From: Micromonospora echinospora
GTDB lineage: Bacteria > Actinomycetota > Actinomycetes > Mycobacteriales > Micromonosporaceae
Assembly: GCF_014203425.1 (NCBI RefSeq)
Contig: NZ_JACHJC010000001.1
Location: 2,480,001 to 2,544,000 of the forward strand
Reading direction: 5' to 3'
Length of the DNA stretch: 64,000 nucleotides
Shown here: positions 15,844 through 23,532 of the stretch, piece by piece
Layout: each line of letters opens with the position of its first letter
Position numbering within the stretch: the stretch's first letter is position 1
Position numbers and translations under genes: made by a program
Notes under the pieces: model-generated
Told to the model about the DNA's origin: nothing
Databases searched by the model: none
The model's input: only the letters and a program-made list of their open reading frames with translations

Positions 15844-18800
15844 GTGATCTATGGCTTGCTGGGCCAACTGGAGGTCCGACGTGACGATCGGCTCGTTGAA
15901 CTGCCAGGCGGCCACAGCCTGATCGTGCTGGCCGCTCTCCTGGTGAACGTCAACCACCCGTTGTCGAAGACCGAACTCCTGCGGGTGGCGTGGGGCAGTC
16001 CCGACGTCAGCGAAGCCCAGTTGCACAAGTCGGTCGGCGTGCTGAGGGCACTGCTCGACCAGGTGGGACGTCGCGACGACCTCGTCACGCATGCCCGGCA
16101 CGGGTACGAACTGCGGGTGACCCGCGACGAGGATCTGGACATGCTGCTCTTCCAGCGTCTGTTGCGCGCTGCCGACGAGGCGGGCGTGGGTGGGCGTATG
16201 GACGAGGAGGTCGACGTGCTCCGGCGGGCACTCCGCCTGTGGCGCGGCGCGCACCCGCTGTCCAACGTGCCGACCGATGCCTTCCGCCGTGAGATCGCCG
16301 GCCTCGAGCGGCGGCGCAAGCGTGGGGCCGTACGTCTGTTCGATCTGGAGCTGGTTCGCGGCAACCACGAACGCGTCCTGGACGACCTCCTGCAGATCAC
16401 GACGTACGCTCCGACCGACCGGAGGCTGTGCGAACAACTGATGCTGGTGGCCTACCGGTGCGGGCACAGCAGCGATGCCGTCGAGGCGTACGAGCGGCAC
16501 GCCGGCGCGCTCGCCGCCGAAACCGGAGGCGCGCCCGACCCCATGCTGCGCAAGCTCTACTACGCGGTCGCCAACGGTGACGAGGCGGTGGTCGCCACCG
16601 TGGAGTCAGCCATCGGCCAGCGGCTCGGGGTCGCCGAGACGATCGGCGCGAAGGCTCGTTCCGCGGCACCCTCGGCCGCGGTGCCCGTGCCGCGCCAGCT
16701 CCCACCGGACCCGCCCGACTTCGTCAACCGCAGTGACCTCCTTGCCGAGGCGTCGTGGCTGCTCACTCGCGAGCCGGGGCGCACGGTACCGGTCATCGTG
16801 ATCTCCGGACCGGGTGGGATCGGCAAGACCGCGTTCGCCCGACGGGTCGCGCACCTGGCCAGCAACCGGTACCCCGACGGGCAGCTGTACGTCGAACTGC
16901 GCGGCACCGTGGGCGAGCCGCTCGACGTCAGCGAGGTGTTGGCGCAGTTCCTGCGTGCCTTCGGAGTGCCCGCCGTGCCGGACAGCGAGGCGGAGCGGAT
17001 CTCGATGTACCGCACGCTGCTCGCCGACCGACGGGTGTTGGTGGTCCTCGACGACGCCGCGACGGGTGCCCAGATCAGCGACCTGATCCCCGCCAACCCC
17101 GGCTGCGCCGTACTGGTGACGTCGCGGCGGCGGCTCCCGGAGATCGCCGGCGCCCATCACGTGCCCCCGCTGGAGCCGCTGGACCACGGCTCCGCCACCG
17201 AGCTGTTCGTGCGTGTGGCCGTCAGCTCCGGCATCGACCTGAGCGGCGATCCGGGGGCGGTCGACCGGGTGGTGCGCCTGTGCGGAGGGCTGCCGCTCGC
17301 TCTGTGCATCGCCGGCGCGCTGCGGGTGCACGACCACCCCCGCCCCACTGCGGAGCTGGCCGAGCGGCTGGCGCGGCAGGGGCCGGAGGCCTTCGCGTAC
17401 GGCGAGCAGAGCGTGGCCCGTGCGATCGGCGCGGGCTTCGACCGCCTGGACGAGGACGCACGCCTGCTCTTCCTTGGGCTCGGCCTGCTGCAGTTGCCCA
17501 GCTTCGGCCTGTGGACGGCGGCCGCTCTGCTTGACGGCACGGGGGTCGACGCGGCGGCGGCCCTGTCCCGGCTCGCCGCGAGCAACATGATCGAGCTGGT
17601 CGAGTCCGAGGTGCGGTACCGATTCCACGACCTGACCCGGGAGTACGCCCATCGGCGGGCGCTGAGGGCGTACGCCGACCCCCGAGAGCGGGATGCCATG
17701 GTGCTCCGGACGTACCGGGCGCTGTTGACACTTGCCAGGAGTGCGCATGCCGCGCTGTACGGCGGCGACTTCGAGGTGGTGCACAGCGACGAGCCCGACT
17801 GGGCGGCGCCTCCGATGGTGCTGGAAGAGGTCACGCAGGCGCCGCTCGGATGGTTCGAGAAGGAGCGGTTGACCATCCGCGCGGCGGTCGACCGTTGTGC
17901 CGAGCTGGGGGCCGTCGGCCTCTGCTGGGACCTCGCGGTGTCCGCGCACGAATTCTACACGGTGCGCGGGTACTTCGGCGACTGGTACGCCACGCACCAG
18001 GCCGCGTTGCGGGCGTGCCGGGACGCGGGGGACACGCGTGGTGAAGGCGTGATCCTCGCCTGCCTGGGCCAGCCGGCGCTCGTCGCGAGCCGACGCGGTG
18101 GCGTGTCCGGCCTTCCGGAGCTGAAGCGCGCGGTGGACCTGCTCGTCGAGTGCGGCGACCGGCACGGACAGGCGATCGCGTTACGCACGCTCGCCAACGC
18201 GCTGCGCCGCAGCGGTCATCTGACCCGACCCCTCGCCCTGTTCCGGGAGGCGCTGGCGTGCTACGAAGCGAGCCAGGACGCGGTGGGCACGTGGCAGACC
18301 CTCCGCTTCATCGGCCAGACGCACCTCGACCTCGGTGAACACGACGAAGCGTTGGAGGTGCTGCACCAGACCGGGAAGGTGGCCCAGATGCTCGGGCAGC
18401 CGCGCCTGCTCGCGCAGACGACGTACTGGCTGGGCCAGACCTGTCTGGCCAAAGGCGATGTGGCCAGGGCGTCATCCGCCTTCGAAGCGGTCCGCGAGGC
18501 GTACCCCGAAGCGACCGGAATCGGTCACGCGTACGCCGTGCACGGGTTGGGTGAGGTGGCATGCCAGACCGGCGCGTACGAGGAGTCCGGCCAGCGCCTC
18601 GCGGTCGCGGCCGACCTGGCTCGGGAAGGGGCCGACGCGGTGCTCGAAGGGCGGGTGCACGTCTCCATGGCCACTCTCCATGCCGCCCTGGACCGGCCCG
18701 GAGAGCAGATCTCCACACTGCAGCGTGCCGTGGAGTGTTTTGCTGCCTGCGGTGCCGTCTACCTCGAGGTGCAGGCCCTCGCTGCCCTCGCCGAGGCGCT

Positions 18801-18921
18801 CGCCGCCCAGGACGACGAGCACGCCGCACGCGCCGCCTGGGGCAGAATCGACGAGCGGTACGCGGCGACGGGCGTGCCAGCCGAGGACCGCCTTGCCCGA
18901 CGGCCGGATCCGGCGCGGTGA
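15844..18921 (+). CDS. AfsR-type regulator: SARP DNA-binding, BTAD, NB-ARC and TPR domains
   Basis: GTG 15844 follows GAGG. The 1,025-residue protein has an OmpR-like winged helix (1-90: LEVRRDDRLVELPGGHSLIV), a BTAD helical domain (95-250), an NB-ARC ATPase with Walker A GPGGIGKTAFAR (about 320) and Walker B VLVVLDDA (about 397), a GGLPLAL motif, and a C-terminal TPR array from about 690. This is the architecture of AfsR-family activators, ATP-dependent regulators that bind direct heptad repeats at promoters. The neighbourhood suggests control of the operon starting at 20,254, where heptad-like repeats occur (inference). Confidence 0.92.
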   Translation: MIYGLLGQLEVRRDDRLVELPGGHSLIVLAALLVNVNHPLSKTELLRVAWGSPDVSEAQLHKSVGVLRALLDQVGRRDDLVTHARHGYELRVTRDEDLDMLLFQRLLRAADEAGVGGRMDEEVDVLRRALRLWRGAHPLSNVPTDAFRREIAGLERRRKRGAVRLFDLELVRGNHERVLDDLLQITTYAPTDRRLCEQLMLVAYRCGHSSDAVEAYERHAGALAAETGGAPDPMLRKLYYAVANGDEAVVATVESAIGQRLGVAETIGAKARSAAPSAAVPVPRQLPPDPPDFVNRSDLLAEASWLLTREPGRTVPVIVISGPGGIGKTAFARRVAHLASNRYPDGQLYVELRGTVGEPLDVSEVLAQFLRAFGVPAVPDSEAERISMYRTLLADRRVLVVLDDAATGAQISDLIPANPGCAVLVTSRRRLPEIAGAHHVPPLEPLDHGSATELFVRVAVSSGIDLSGDPGAVDRVVRLCGGLPLALCIAGALRVHDHPRPTAELAERLARQGPEAFAYGEQSVARAIGAGFDRLDEDARLLFLGLGLLQLPSFGLWTAAALLDGTGVDAAAALSRLAASNMIELVESEVRYRFHDLTREYAHRRALRAYADPRERDAMVLRTYRALLTLARSAHAALYGGDFEVVHSDEPDWAAPPMVLEEVTQAPLGWFEKERLTIRAAVDRCAELGAVGLCWDLAVSAHEFYTVRGYFGDWYATHQAALRACRDAGDTRGEGVILACLGQPALVASRRGGVSGLPELKRAVDLLVECGDRHGQAIALRTLANALRRSGHLTRPLALFREALACYEASQDAVGTWQTLRFIGQTHLDLGEHDEALEVLHQTGKVAQMLGQPRLLAQTTYWLGQTCLAKGDVARASSAFEAVREAYPEATGIGHAYAVHGLGEVACQTGAYEESGQRLAVAADLAREGADAVLEGRVHVSMATLHAALDRPGEQISTLQRAVECFAACGAVYLEVQALAALAEALAAQDDEHAARAAWGRIDERYAATGVPAEDRLARRPDPAR

Positions 18922-18933
18922 CCGCGAGGCGAC

Positions 18934-19635
18934 CTAGCCGTCCGTACCGGGCGAGGCCCGCAGGATCGGCGGATGGAGAGCCTCGGCGCTCCCGCGCCGG
19001 TACAGCGCGGCGGGCCGGCCCGTCGGTGGTATCCGTCTGGTGCCGGTCGGTTCGATGAAGCCGGGTGTCTGCACCACCTTGCGGCTGAAGTTGCGGGGAT
19101 CGAGAGTGACGTCCCACACCACCTCGTACACGTGGCGCAGGTCCCCGACAGTGAATGTCGGCCCGCAGAAGACCGTCGCCAGCGTCGTGAACTCGAGACG
19201 GGTGCGAGCCCGCTCGACCGCGTCCCGCAGGATCTGGTTGTGGTCGAACGCGAGATCGTCCCGGACATCCTCGACTGGTGCCCAGCAAGCTCGGGAGGCG
19301 TCCGACCCTGCGGTGGGGATCGGAAGGTCGGGAGCGATGGCCAGATAGGCGACGCTCACCACCCGGCCCCGTGGGTCACGGTCCGGGGCGCCGTAGGTGG
19401 CGAGCTGCTCCAGGTGCAGGACCGCGCCGTCGAGGCTGGTCTCCTCGACCAACTCCCGCTCGGCTGCCTGGCGCAGGTCCTCGCCGGCGCGCAGGAAGCC
19501 GCCCGGCAAGGCCATTCGCCCCTGGTAGGGGTCATTCGCGCGTTCGATCACCAGCACCTGCAACTGGCCGTCCCGCACCGTCAGGATCACGAGGTCGACG
19601 GCGAGACGGAGCCAGAGGTGTTCACGGTCGGTCAC
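18934..19635 (-). CDS. Nudix hydrolase with C-terminal winged helix (NrtR-like regulator)
   Basis: The N-terminal Nudix domain has GGFLRAGEDLRQAAERELVE followed by ET, which fits GX5EX7REXXEE except for small deviations, and is preceded by the dinucleotide-recognition strand QVLVIERANDPYQGRMALPG. Residues about 150-215 (CGPTFTVGDLRHVYEVVWDV, then NFSRKV) are the winged-helix part of NrtR/NadQ-type regulators, which sense ADP-ribose or NAD-related nucleotides. Likely role: a nucleotide-responsive repressor. It is divergent from the small gene at 19,911 and convergent with the SARP gene. This link to nucleotides is notable because the operon starting 20,254 ends in a nucleosidase domain. Confidence 0.85.
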   Translation of the reverse strand: MTDREHLWLRLAVDLVILTVRDGQLQVLVIERANDPYQGRMALPGGFLRAGEDLRQAAERELVEETSLDGAVLHLEQLATYGAPDRDPRGRVVSVAYLAIAPDLPIPTAGSDASRACWAPVEDVRDDLAFDHNQILRDAVERARTRLEFTTLATVFCGPTFTVGDLRHVYEVVWDVTLDPRNFSRKVVQTPGFIEPTGTRRIPPTGRPAALYRRGSAEALHPPILRASPGTDG

Positions 19636-19660
19636 TCGACGAGAGTATCTTACTGTCCTC

Positions 19661-19690
19661 TTGACACAAAGCCGGGGCGAAACTTAGTGT
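19661..19690 (+). promoter_or_regulatory. Promoter-like TTGACA/TAGTGT pair
   Basis: TTGACA (19661-19666) is followed after 18 nt by TAGTGT (19685-19690), which matches the TANNNT -10 pattern of actinomycete sigma-70 promoters. It points right, toward the small secreted gene and the operon beyond. It lies 26 bases from the start of the divergent Nudix gene, so a regulator binding here could control both. Confidence 0.5.
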
Positions 19691-19910
19691 CATTCTCACA
19701 GCAAGGCTGAAGCGGCTGGCCGTGGACGTACGACCGGTTGATGTGGAGGCCTTACATCGCCACCGGGGGACCTGTCGTCGGTGGCTCGGGAGCCAATCGC
19801 GCGCACGGCGCCGTGCAGGGGTAGGCCAGCCCCGCCCTCCCGTCCGGTCGGGCGGTGGGCAACGCGGTATCCCGTCCGTTGCTTCCCTGACGCATCCGGA
19901 AGGAATCATC

Positions 19911-20075
19911 ATGCGCCCATCGCCCCGCCGTCGCCGCGCACTGCGGCTCGCGACCGCTGCCGTCGCGCTCGCCGCACTCCTCCCCGCACCGGTGGACCCG
20001 GCTCGCGGTGTCCTCGCCGGCGGCGTCTGCCCGACCGGCACCAACTGGGACAACCGCATCCGGGCGTGCCGGTAG
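19911..20075 (+). CDS. Small secreted peptide precursor with a two-cysteine tail
   Basis: ATG 19911 is preceded by GGAAGGAA at good spacing. The 54-residue product has an RRRR-rich N-terminus, a hydrophobic core (LRLATAAVALAALLPAP) and a short mature part ending GVCPTGTNWDNRIRACR. After signal cleavage only about 20-25 residues with one possible disulphide (C...C, 13 residues apart) would remain. It sits just upstream of the PNP/FHA-ABC operon. It could be a signal or ligand for that system, or an unrelated small secreted protein; no family recognised. Confidence 0.6.
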   Translation: MRPSPRRRRALRLATAAVALAALLPAPVDPARGVLAGGVCPTGTNWDNRIRACR

Positions 20076-20097
20076 AGCCCGGTAGAGATTCGGTAGA
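20070..20097 (+). promoter_or_regulatory. Three direct repeats of CGGTAGA
   Basis: CGGTAGA occurs at 20070, 20080 and 20091, that is with 10- and 11-bp periods (the first overlaps the stop of the 19,911 gene). SARP/AfsR proteins typically bind heptad direct repeats at 11-bp spacing upstream of their targets. The site lies 157 bases before the start of the next gene and about 1.2 kb from the end of an AfsR-type gene. Assignment as a SARP box is inference. Confidence 0.4.
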
Positions 20098-20144
20098 AGT
20101 TCACACAACGCTGGTACCGGAAGCAACCGAAACATGTTGGTAGC

Positions 20145-20192
20145 CGACGGCGCCGGTGGGTCCGGTCAGGACGGAACCCTCCGGCGCCGTCG
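20145..20192 (+). terminator. Strong hairpin between the small secreted gene and the operon
   Basis: CGACGGCGCCGG (20145-20156) pairs perfectly with CCGGCGCCGTCG (20181-20192), a 12-bp stem with a 24-nt loop. It may terminate the small transcript or act as an attenuator in the operon leader. Confidence 0.55.
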
Positions 20193-20253
20193 CCACCGCC
20201 GCATAGGACCGCTGCGGCCGGCACCGAACGAGCTGGACGGCAGGTGGAGACAC

Positions 20254-21015
20254 GTGAGGAAGACGTACGTCTATCGCAAATGGACAGCCGCGCCCGCGCG
20301 GCCGGTACGGTACCTGCCGCACCACGCTCTGGCCGACTGGTTCCACGGGTGGCGTGACGGGAAGCGCCGTGTCCCCGCGCTGCCCCGGCAGGCCACCGAC
20401 GAGGAAGGCGAACCAGTCCAGGCCAGCACCGCCCCGGGATCCGACTTCGACGAGACCCGACGGTTGGTCACCACTCCTCGGCTCGAAGCCCTCCGCCGGC
20501 GAGCCGAAGAGCAGATCGCCACCGAGGACACGGTCTTCCTCGCCGTGCAGGACCCGCTCGCCCGGGAACTGCAGGCGCTGATACCGGTGGTGGAGGAGTG
20601 GCGTCGCAAGGTCGTCGAGGCCGCGGCCAAGCTCGACCTCGCACGCCAGGCCCCGGCCGACGAGGACCTCAAGGAGCGCCGCACAGCCGAGGCGGACCGT
20701 CCGGACAGTCTGGTGCGTCAGCGGCGACTGGCGGAACACGCACGGCGGCTGGCGAACGCCGAACTCGCCCACGAGCGGGCCTGCGACCACCTCGAGCTCC
20801 ACCTGCGGCACCGGGCCGAAATAACCGAAACCCTCCGGCACCAGGAACGAGCCTTCCAGGCGCGCAAGCGCCGGCTCAAGGAACACGCGGGGCGTCGGGT
20901 GGCCACCTACTGGCAGCAGTTGGTGCGCTCGCACGACGACGGCCCCGAACTCAACAGCCATCTACGCCCCATCGGACCGGATCTTCCCGGCTGGACGGGG
21001 TCGGGAGACGAGTGA
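20254..21015 (+). CDS. Coiled-coil protein sharing a domain with the FHA-ABC transporter N-terminus
   Basis: The start is GTG 20254, 4-8 bases after GGTGGAG; the frame is open further upstream but that part reads as non-coding and would run through the hairpin. The 253-residue protein begins VRKTYVYRKW, then PVRYLPHHALADWFHGWRDG, followed by long charged helices (EALRRRAEEQIATED, EHARRLANAELAHERA), and ends GRRVATYWQQLVRSHDDGPE. Both ends match the N-terminal region of the FHA-ABC protein (PIRYGPFARAADWYQGWRDG and LAAYRRRLVRSHPDGPW). No membrane segment. It is the first gene of a seven-gene run; probably a cytoplasmic partner of the transporter, perhaps through coiled-coil pairing (inference). 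Confidence 0.75.
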   Translation: MRKTYVYRKWTAAPARPVRYLPHHALADWFHGWRDGKRRVPALPRQATDEEGEPVQASTAPGSDFDETRRLVTTPRLEALRRRAEEQIATEDTVFLAVQDPLARELQALIPVVEEWRRKVVEAAAKLDLARQAPADEDLKERRTAEADRPDSLVRQRRLAEHARRLANAELAHERACDHLELHLRHRAEITETLRHQERAFQARKRRLKEHAGRRVATYWQQLVRSHDDGPELNSHLRPIGPDLPGWTGSGDE

Positions 21016-21022
21016 GGACGTC

Positions 21023-21451
21023 ATGGCAGGAATGACGCTGGGCACGCCCCTGCGGATGCGCATCGGAATCGGCCGTCTGTTCGGCCGGTTCATGCTGGGC
21101 GGATCTCCGACCCCGAGGCCCTTCCGACCGCAGCCGGTCGACCCGGAGGCGGCGCGACGGGAGATCGACCGCTACGTCGACCGGCTCGCCCCGGAGGCCA
21201 TCGACGAGTGCACGGGACACGCCCTGGACAACCTCATCAACGCGCGGGCGGACGCGTGGCTCGCCGAGTTGGCCGTCCACTACGCCGAGTACCAGGTCGA
21301 CGTAGAGCGGTATCTCGCCGCGGCGGACGCCGTGGTGGCGTGGCAGGGCGCTCTCACCCGCTACTACTACCAACGGTACGAAGACCTCACGCTCGCCCAC
21401 GACTTCGCTCACGAGCGGCTGGCCGGCGGTTACCAGGGGCGGCCGCGATGA
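21023..21451 (+). CDS. Small helical protein of the PNP/FHA-ABC operon
   Basis: The 142-residue protein starts at ATG 21023 after GAGGA, 7 bases beyond the previous stop. An amphipathic basic N-terminus (LRMRIGIGRLFGRFML) might touch the membrane; the rest is helical and acidic (EAARREIDRYVDRLAPEAID, HYAEYQVDVERYLAAADAVV, YYYQRYEDLTLAHDF). Its stop overlaps the next start (ATGA), so it is translationally coupled. No family recognised; likely an accessory or assembly component. Confidence 0.7.
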   Translation: MAGMTLGTPLRMRIGIGRLFGRFMLGGSPTPRPFRPQPVDPEAARREIDRYVDRLAPEAIDECTGHALDNLINARADAWLAELAVHYAEYQVDVERYLAAADAVVAWQGALTRYYYQRYEDLTLAHDFAHERLAGGYQGRPR

Positions 21452-22287
21452 GCCTGCAACGTACCGATCGCCAGCGGCCCGACTTCGACGGGCAGAAGGG
21501 CAACGGCTACGACGACGCAGCACTGCTCGCCGGCCGTCCGCTCGGCTCCGTCGTGCATCTGCTGGTGCTCGCCGCCGCGGCTGCCGCCGACTACGGCCAG
21601 TTCTACGGCGTAGTGAAGGTGGTGCTGCCGGAACTCACCGAACGCATGGCGCTGATGATCGTGGCCGGCTTCACGGCCGTCGTGCTCTTCCTCGCCCACG
21701 CCGCCGGCGCGACCTTCCGCGACCGGCGGGCCGGAGTCCAGTGGATCCGACGCCCACTGCCCTGGTTGTGCGTGTGCGGCTGGCTGGTCCTCGGCGCTGC
21801 CGCCTTCTACGTACGCCTGGCGCAGCAGCCGGACAGCGTGGCGGGCGTCATCCAACGGGAGGGCGAGCCGGCCGTGCCGGCCGCGGCCGGCACGGAACTC
21901 CACCTGGGGCCGGCGGCGATCGTGTTCGTCGCGTTGTACGTCGCCACCGGACTGGTCGCCGGAATCGGCGGATATCTCACTCACAACCCCGCCCACAGCG
22001 CTCACCTGCGTGCGCGTATCGCGAAGGCGCTCGCCGCCCGCCGGGCGGCCCGGGCGGCCCTGGCCATGCAGGTCGCCAACGGGAACCGGGAACTGCAGGA
22101 GTCGTACCAGCAGAAGGCCGTCGAGGTGCTCCGCCGGGAGAGCGATCGGCGCCTGGCGCTGGCAGAGGAGCTGAAGCAACACGCCCGGCTGGTCATGGCC
22201 CAGCGGGCCAAGGACCCCGCGCTGACCGACGCGCTCTTCGAACCCGACCGCAACCCCTACCACCCCCCACGGCCGCCAGAGGCCTGA
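21448..22287 (+). CDS. Four-TM membrane protein with a C-terminal coiled coil
   Basis: ATG 21448 overlaps the preceding stop. The 279-residue protein has hydrophobic segments at about 32-52 (SVVHLLVLAAAAAADYGQFY), 67-90 (MALMIVAGFTAVVLFLAHAA), 104-125 (LPWLCVCGWLVLGAAAFYV) and 150-172 (AAIVFVALYVATGLVAGIGG). A charged helical region follows (about 190-260: RRAARAALAMQVANGNRELQ, RRLALAEELKQHARL). The topology suggests a membrane platform with a cytoplasmic coiled coil, possibly pairing with the coiled coils of the first gene and the transporter. No family recognised. Confidence 0.75.
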   Translation: MSLQRTDRQRPDFDGQKGNGYDDAALLAGRPLGSVVHLLVLAAAAAADYGQFYGVVKVVLPELTERMALMIVAGFTAVVLFLAHAAGATFRDRRAGVQWIRRPLPWLCVCGWLVLGAAAFYVRLAQQPDSVAGVIQREGEPAVPAAAGTELHLGPAAIVFVALYVATGLVAGIGGYLTHNPAHSAHLRARIAKALAARRAARAALAMQVANGNRELQESYQQKAVEVLRRESDRRLALAEELKQHARLVMAQRAKDPALTDALFEPDRNPYHPPRPPEA

Positions 22288-22299
22288 GGCAAGGGAGAG

Positions 22300-23532
22300 A
22301 TGATGATCCACCGCTCGACGAACCGAGTGCGACAGGTCGCGCCGCTGCTCGCCGCCGGCCTGGTGCTGACCGGCTTCTCCGGATGCGGCAGCGACGAGCC
22401 CGTCCCCGCACCGGGCGGTCCGACCGGTGCCACGGCCGTGGCGGACGGTTGCGAGCTTCCCACCGGGCCCCTCGCGGTGGCCTACGGCGCCCGGGCCAAC
22501 ACCCCCGATCCTCGCCTGCCTGAGGCGGTGTCGGATCTCATCGACCGGAGCCTGGACGGCGGACACCCCGTCTCGGCGATTCGGCTGGACGGGACCCCGG
22601 AGAAGGCCTTCTCCGCGACCTTCAAGTCCACGGCGGGCAATGGCGATGGCCGGGACGTCCAGTTGAAGCGGTTCCGGCAGAGCGTCGACGCCGAGTTCGC
22701 CAACGTACGGGCGGAGCAGCAAGAGGCCGACGTCCTTGCCGCTCTGAGTCTGGCGGCCCGGTCCGTTCCCGAGGACGGTGGCACCGTTGTCCTGGCCGAC
22801 TCCGGACTGCAGACCACTGCTCCGTTGGACTTCCGTGACGGCGCGCTGCTCGCGGCCGAACCCACCGAGGTGACGACGTTCCTCAAGAAGCATCGGCTGC
22901 TGCCCGAGCTGAATGGGCGCGTCGTGGTGTTGGTGGGAATCGGCGACACGGTCGCCCCCCAACCGACGTTCGACCAGCGGACGCACAACAATTTGATCGC
23001 CATCTGGAAGGCGGTGGCCACCGAGGCCGGAGCCCGGTGCGTTGCGGTCTTCGACGGACCCGGGGCGAACCGGCCCCGGTCGGGACAGTTGCCGGCGGTG
23101 ACTCCGGTTTCGCCCCCGCCCGAGCCGACGCCGGTGACGTGCGGACAGACCGTGCTGCCAAACAGCGGAAAGGTCGGCTTCCTGCCCGACCGGGCGGTCT
23201 TCGTGGACCCGGCGGCGGCCCGTTCCGCGCTGGCCGAGTTGGCACCGACGATGACTGCTGGTAACCAACGCATCGACCTGATCGGCACCACCGCCACCGA
23301 CGGCACCCGGGAGGGGCGACGCCGGCTCTCACTGGAGCGGGCGGAGGCGGTGAAGAAGATCCTCGTCGAACTCGGTGTACCCGCCGTCCGAATCACGACG
23401 AAGGGTGTCGGCACAGAGTGGGACGGCCACGTTCCCGATCTCGACCGGAATGGCGTACTGATACCCGGACCCGCGGCGAAGAACCGGTCGGTCGTCGTCC
23501 GGCTGTACTGCCCGTCCGGGACCACCCGGTGA
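22300..23532 (+). CDS. OmpA-like lipoprotein with a VWA-like central region
   Basis: The start is ATG 22300 or 22303 after GGGAGAG. The signal peptide ends in a lipobox (LVLTGFSGC, Cys at about 29), so the protein is anchored outside the membrane. Residues about 55-240 contain strands and helices resembling a degenerate von Willebrand A fold (LAVAYGARANTPDPRLP, DGGTVVLADSGLQ, GRVVVLVGIGD). The C-terminal domain (about 290-405) is OmpA-like: VGFLPDRAVFVDPAAARSAL, RRLSLERAEAVKKILVELGV, AAKNRSVVVRLY. OmpA domains bind peptidoglycan, giving this system a wall-side component. 410 residues in total. Confidence 0.82.
   Translation: MMIHRSTNRVRQVAPLLAAGLVLTGFSGCGSDEPVPAPGGPTGATAVADGCELPTGPLAVAYGARANTPDPRLPEAVSDLIDRSLDGGHPVSAIRLDGTPEKAFSATFKSTAGNGDGRDVQLKRFRQSVDAEFANVRAEQQEADVLAALSLAARSVPEDGGTVVLADSGLQTTAPLDFRDGALLAAEPTEVTTFLKKHRLLPELNGRVVVLVGIGDTVAPQPTFDQRTHNNLIAIWKAVATEAGARCVAVFDGPGANRPRSGQLPAVTPVSPPPEPTPVTCGQTVLPNSGKVGFLPDRAVFVDPAAARSALAELAPTMTAGNQRIDLIGTTATDGTREGRRRLSLERAEAVKKILVELGVPAVRITTKGVGTEWDGHVPDLDRNGVLIPGPAAKNRSVVVRLYCPSGTTR

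Noticed and set aside
21430..23268. A 612-codon minus-strand frame opposite the TM and OmpA-like genes
   Set aside because: It has shadow composition and overlaps two well-supported genes with lipobox, OmpA and coupled starts.
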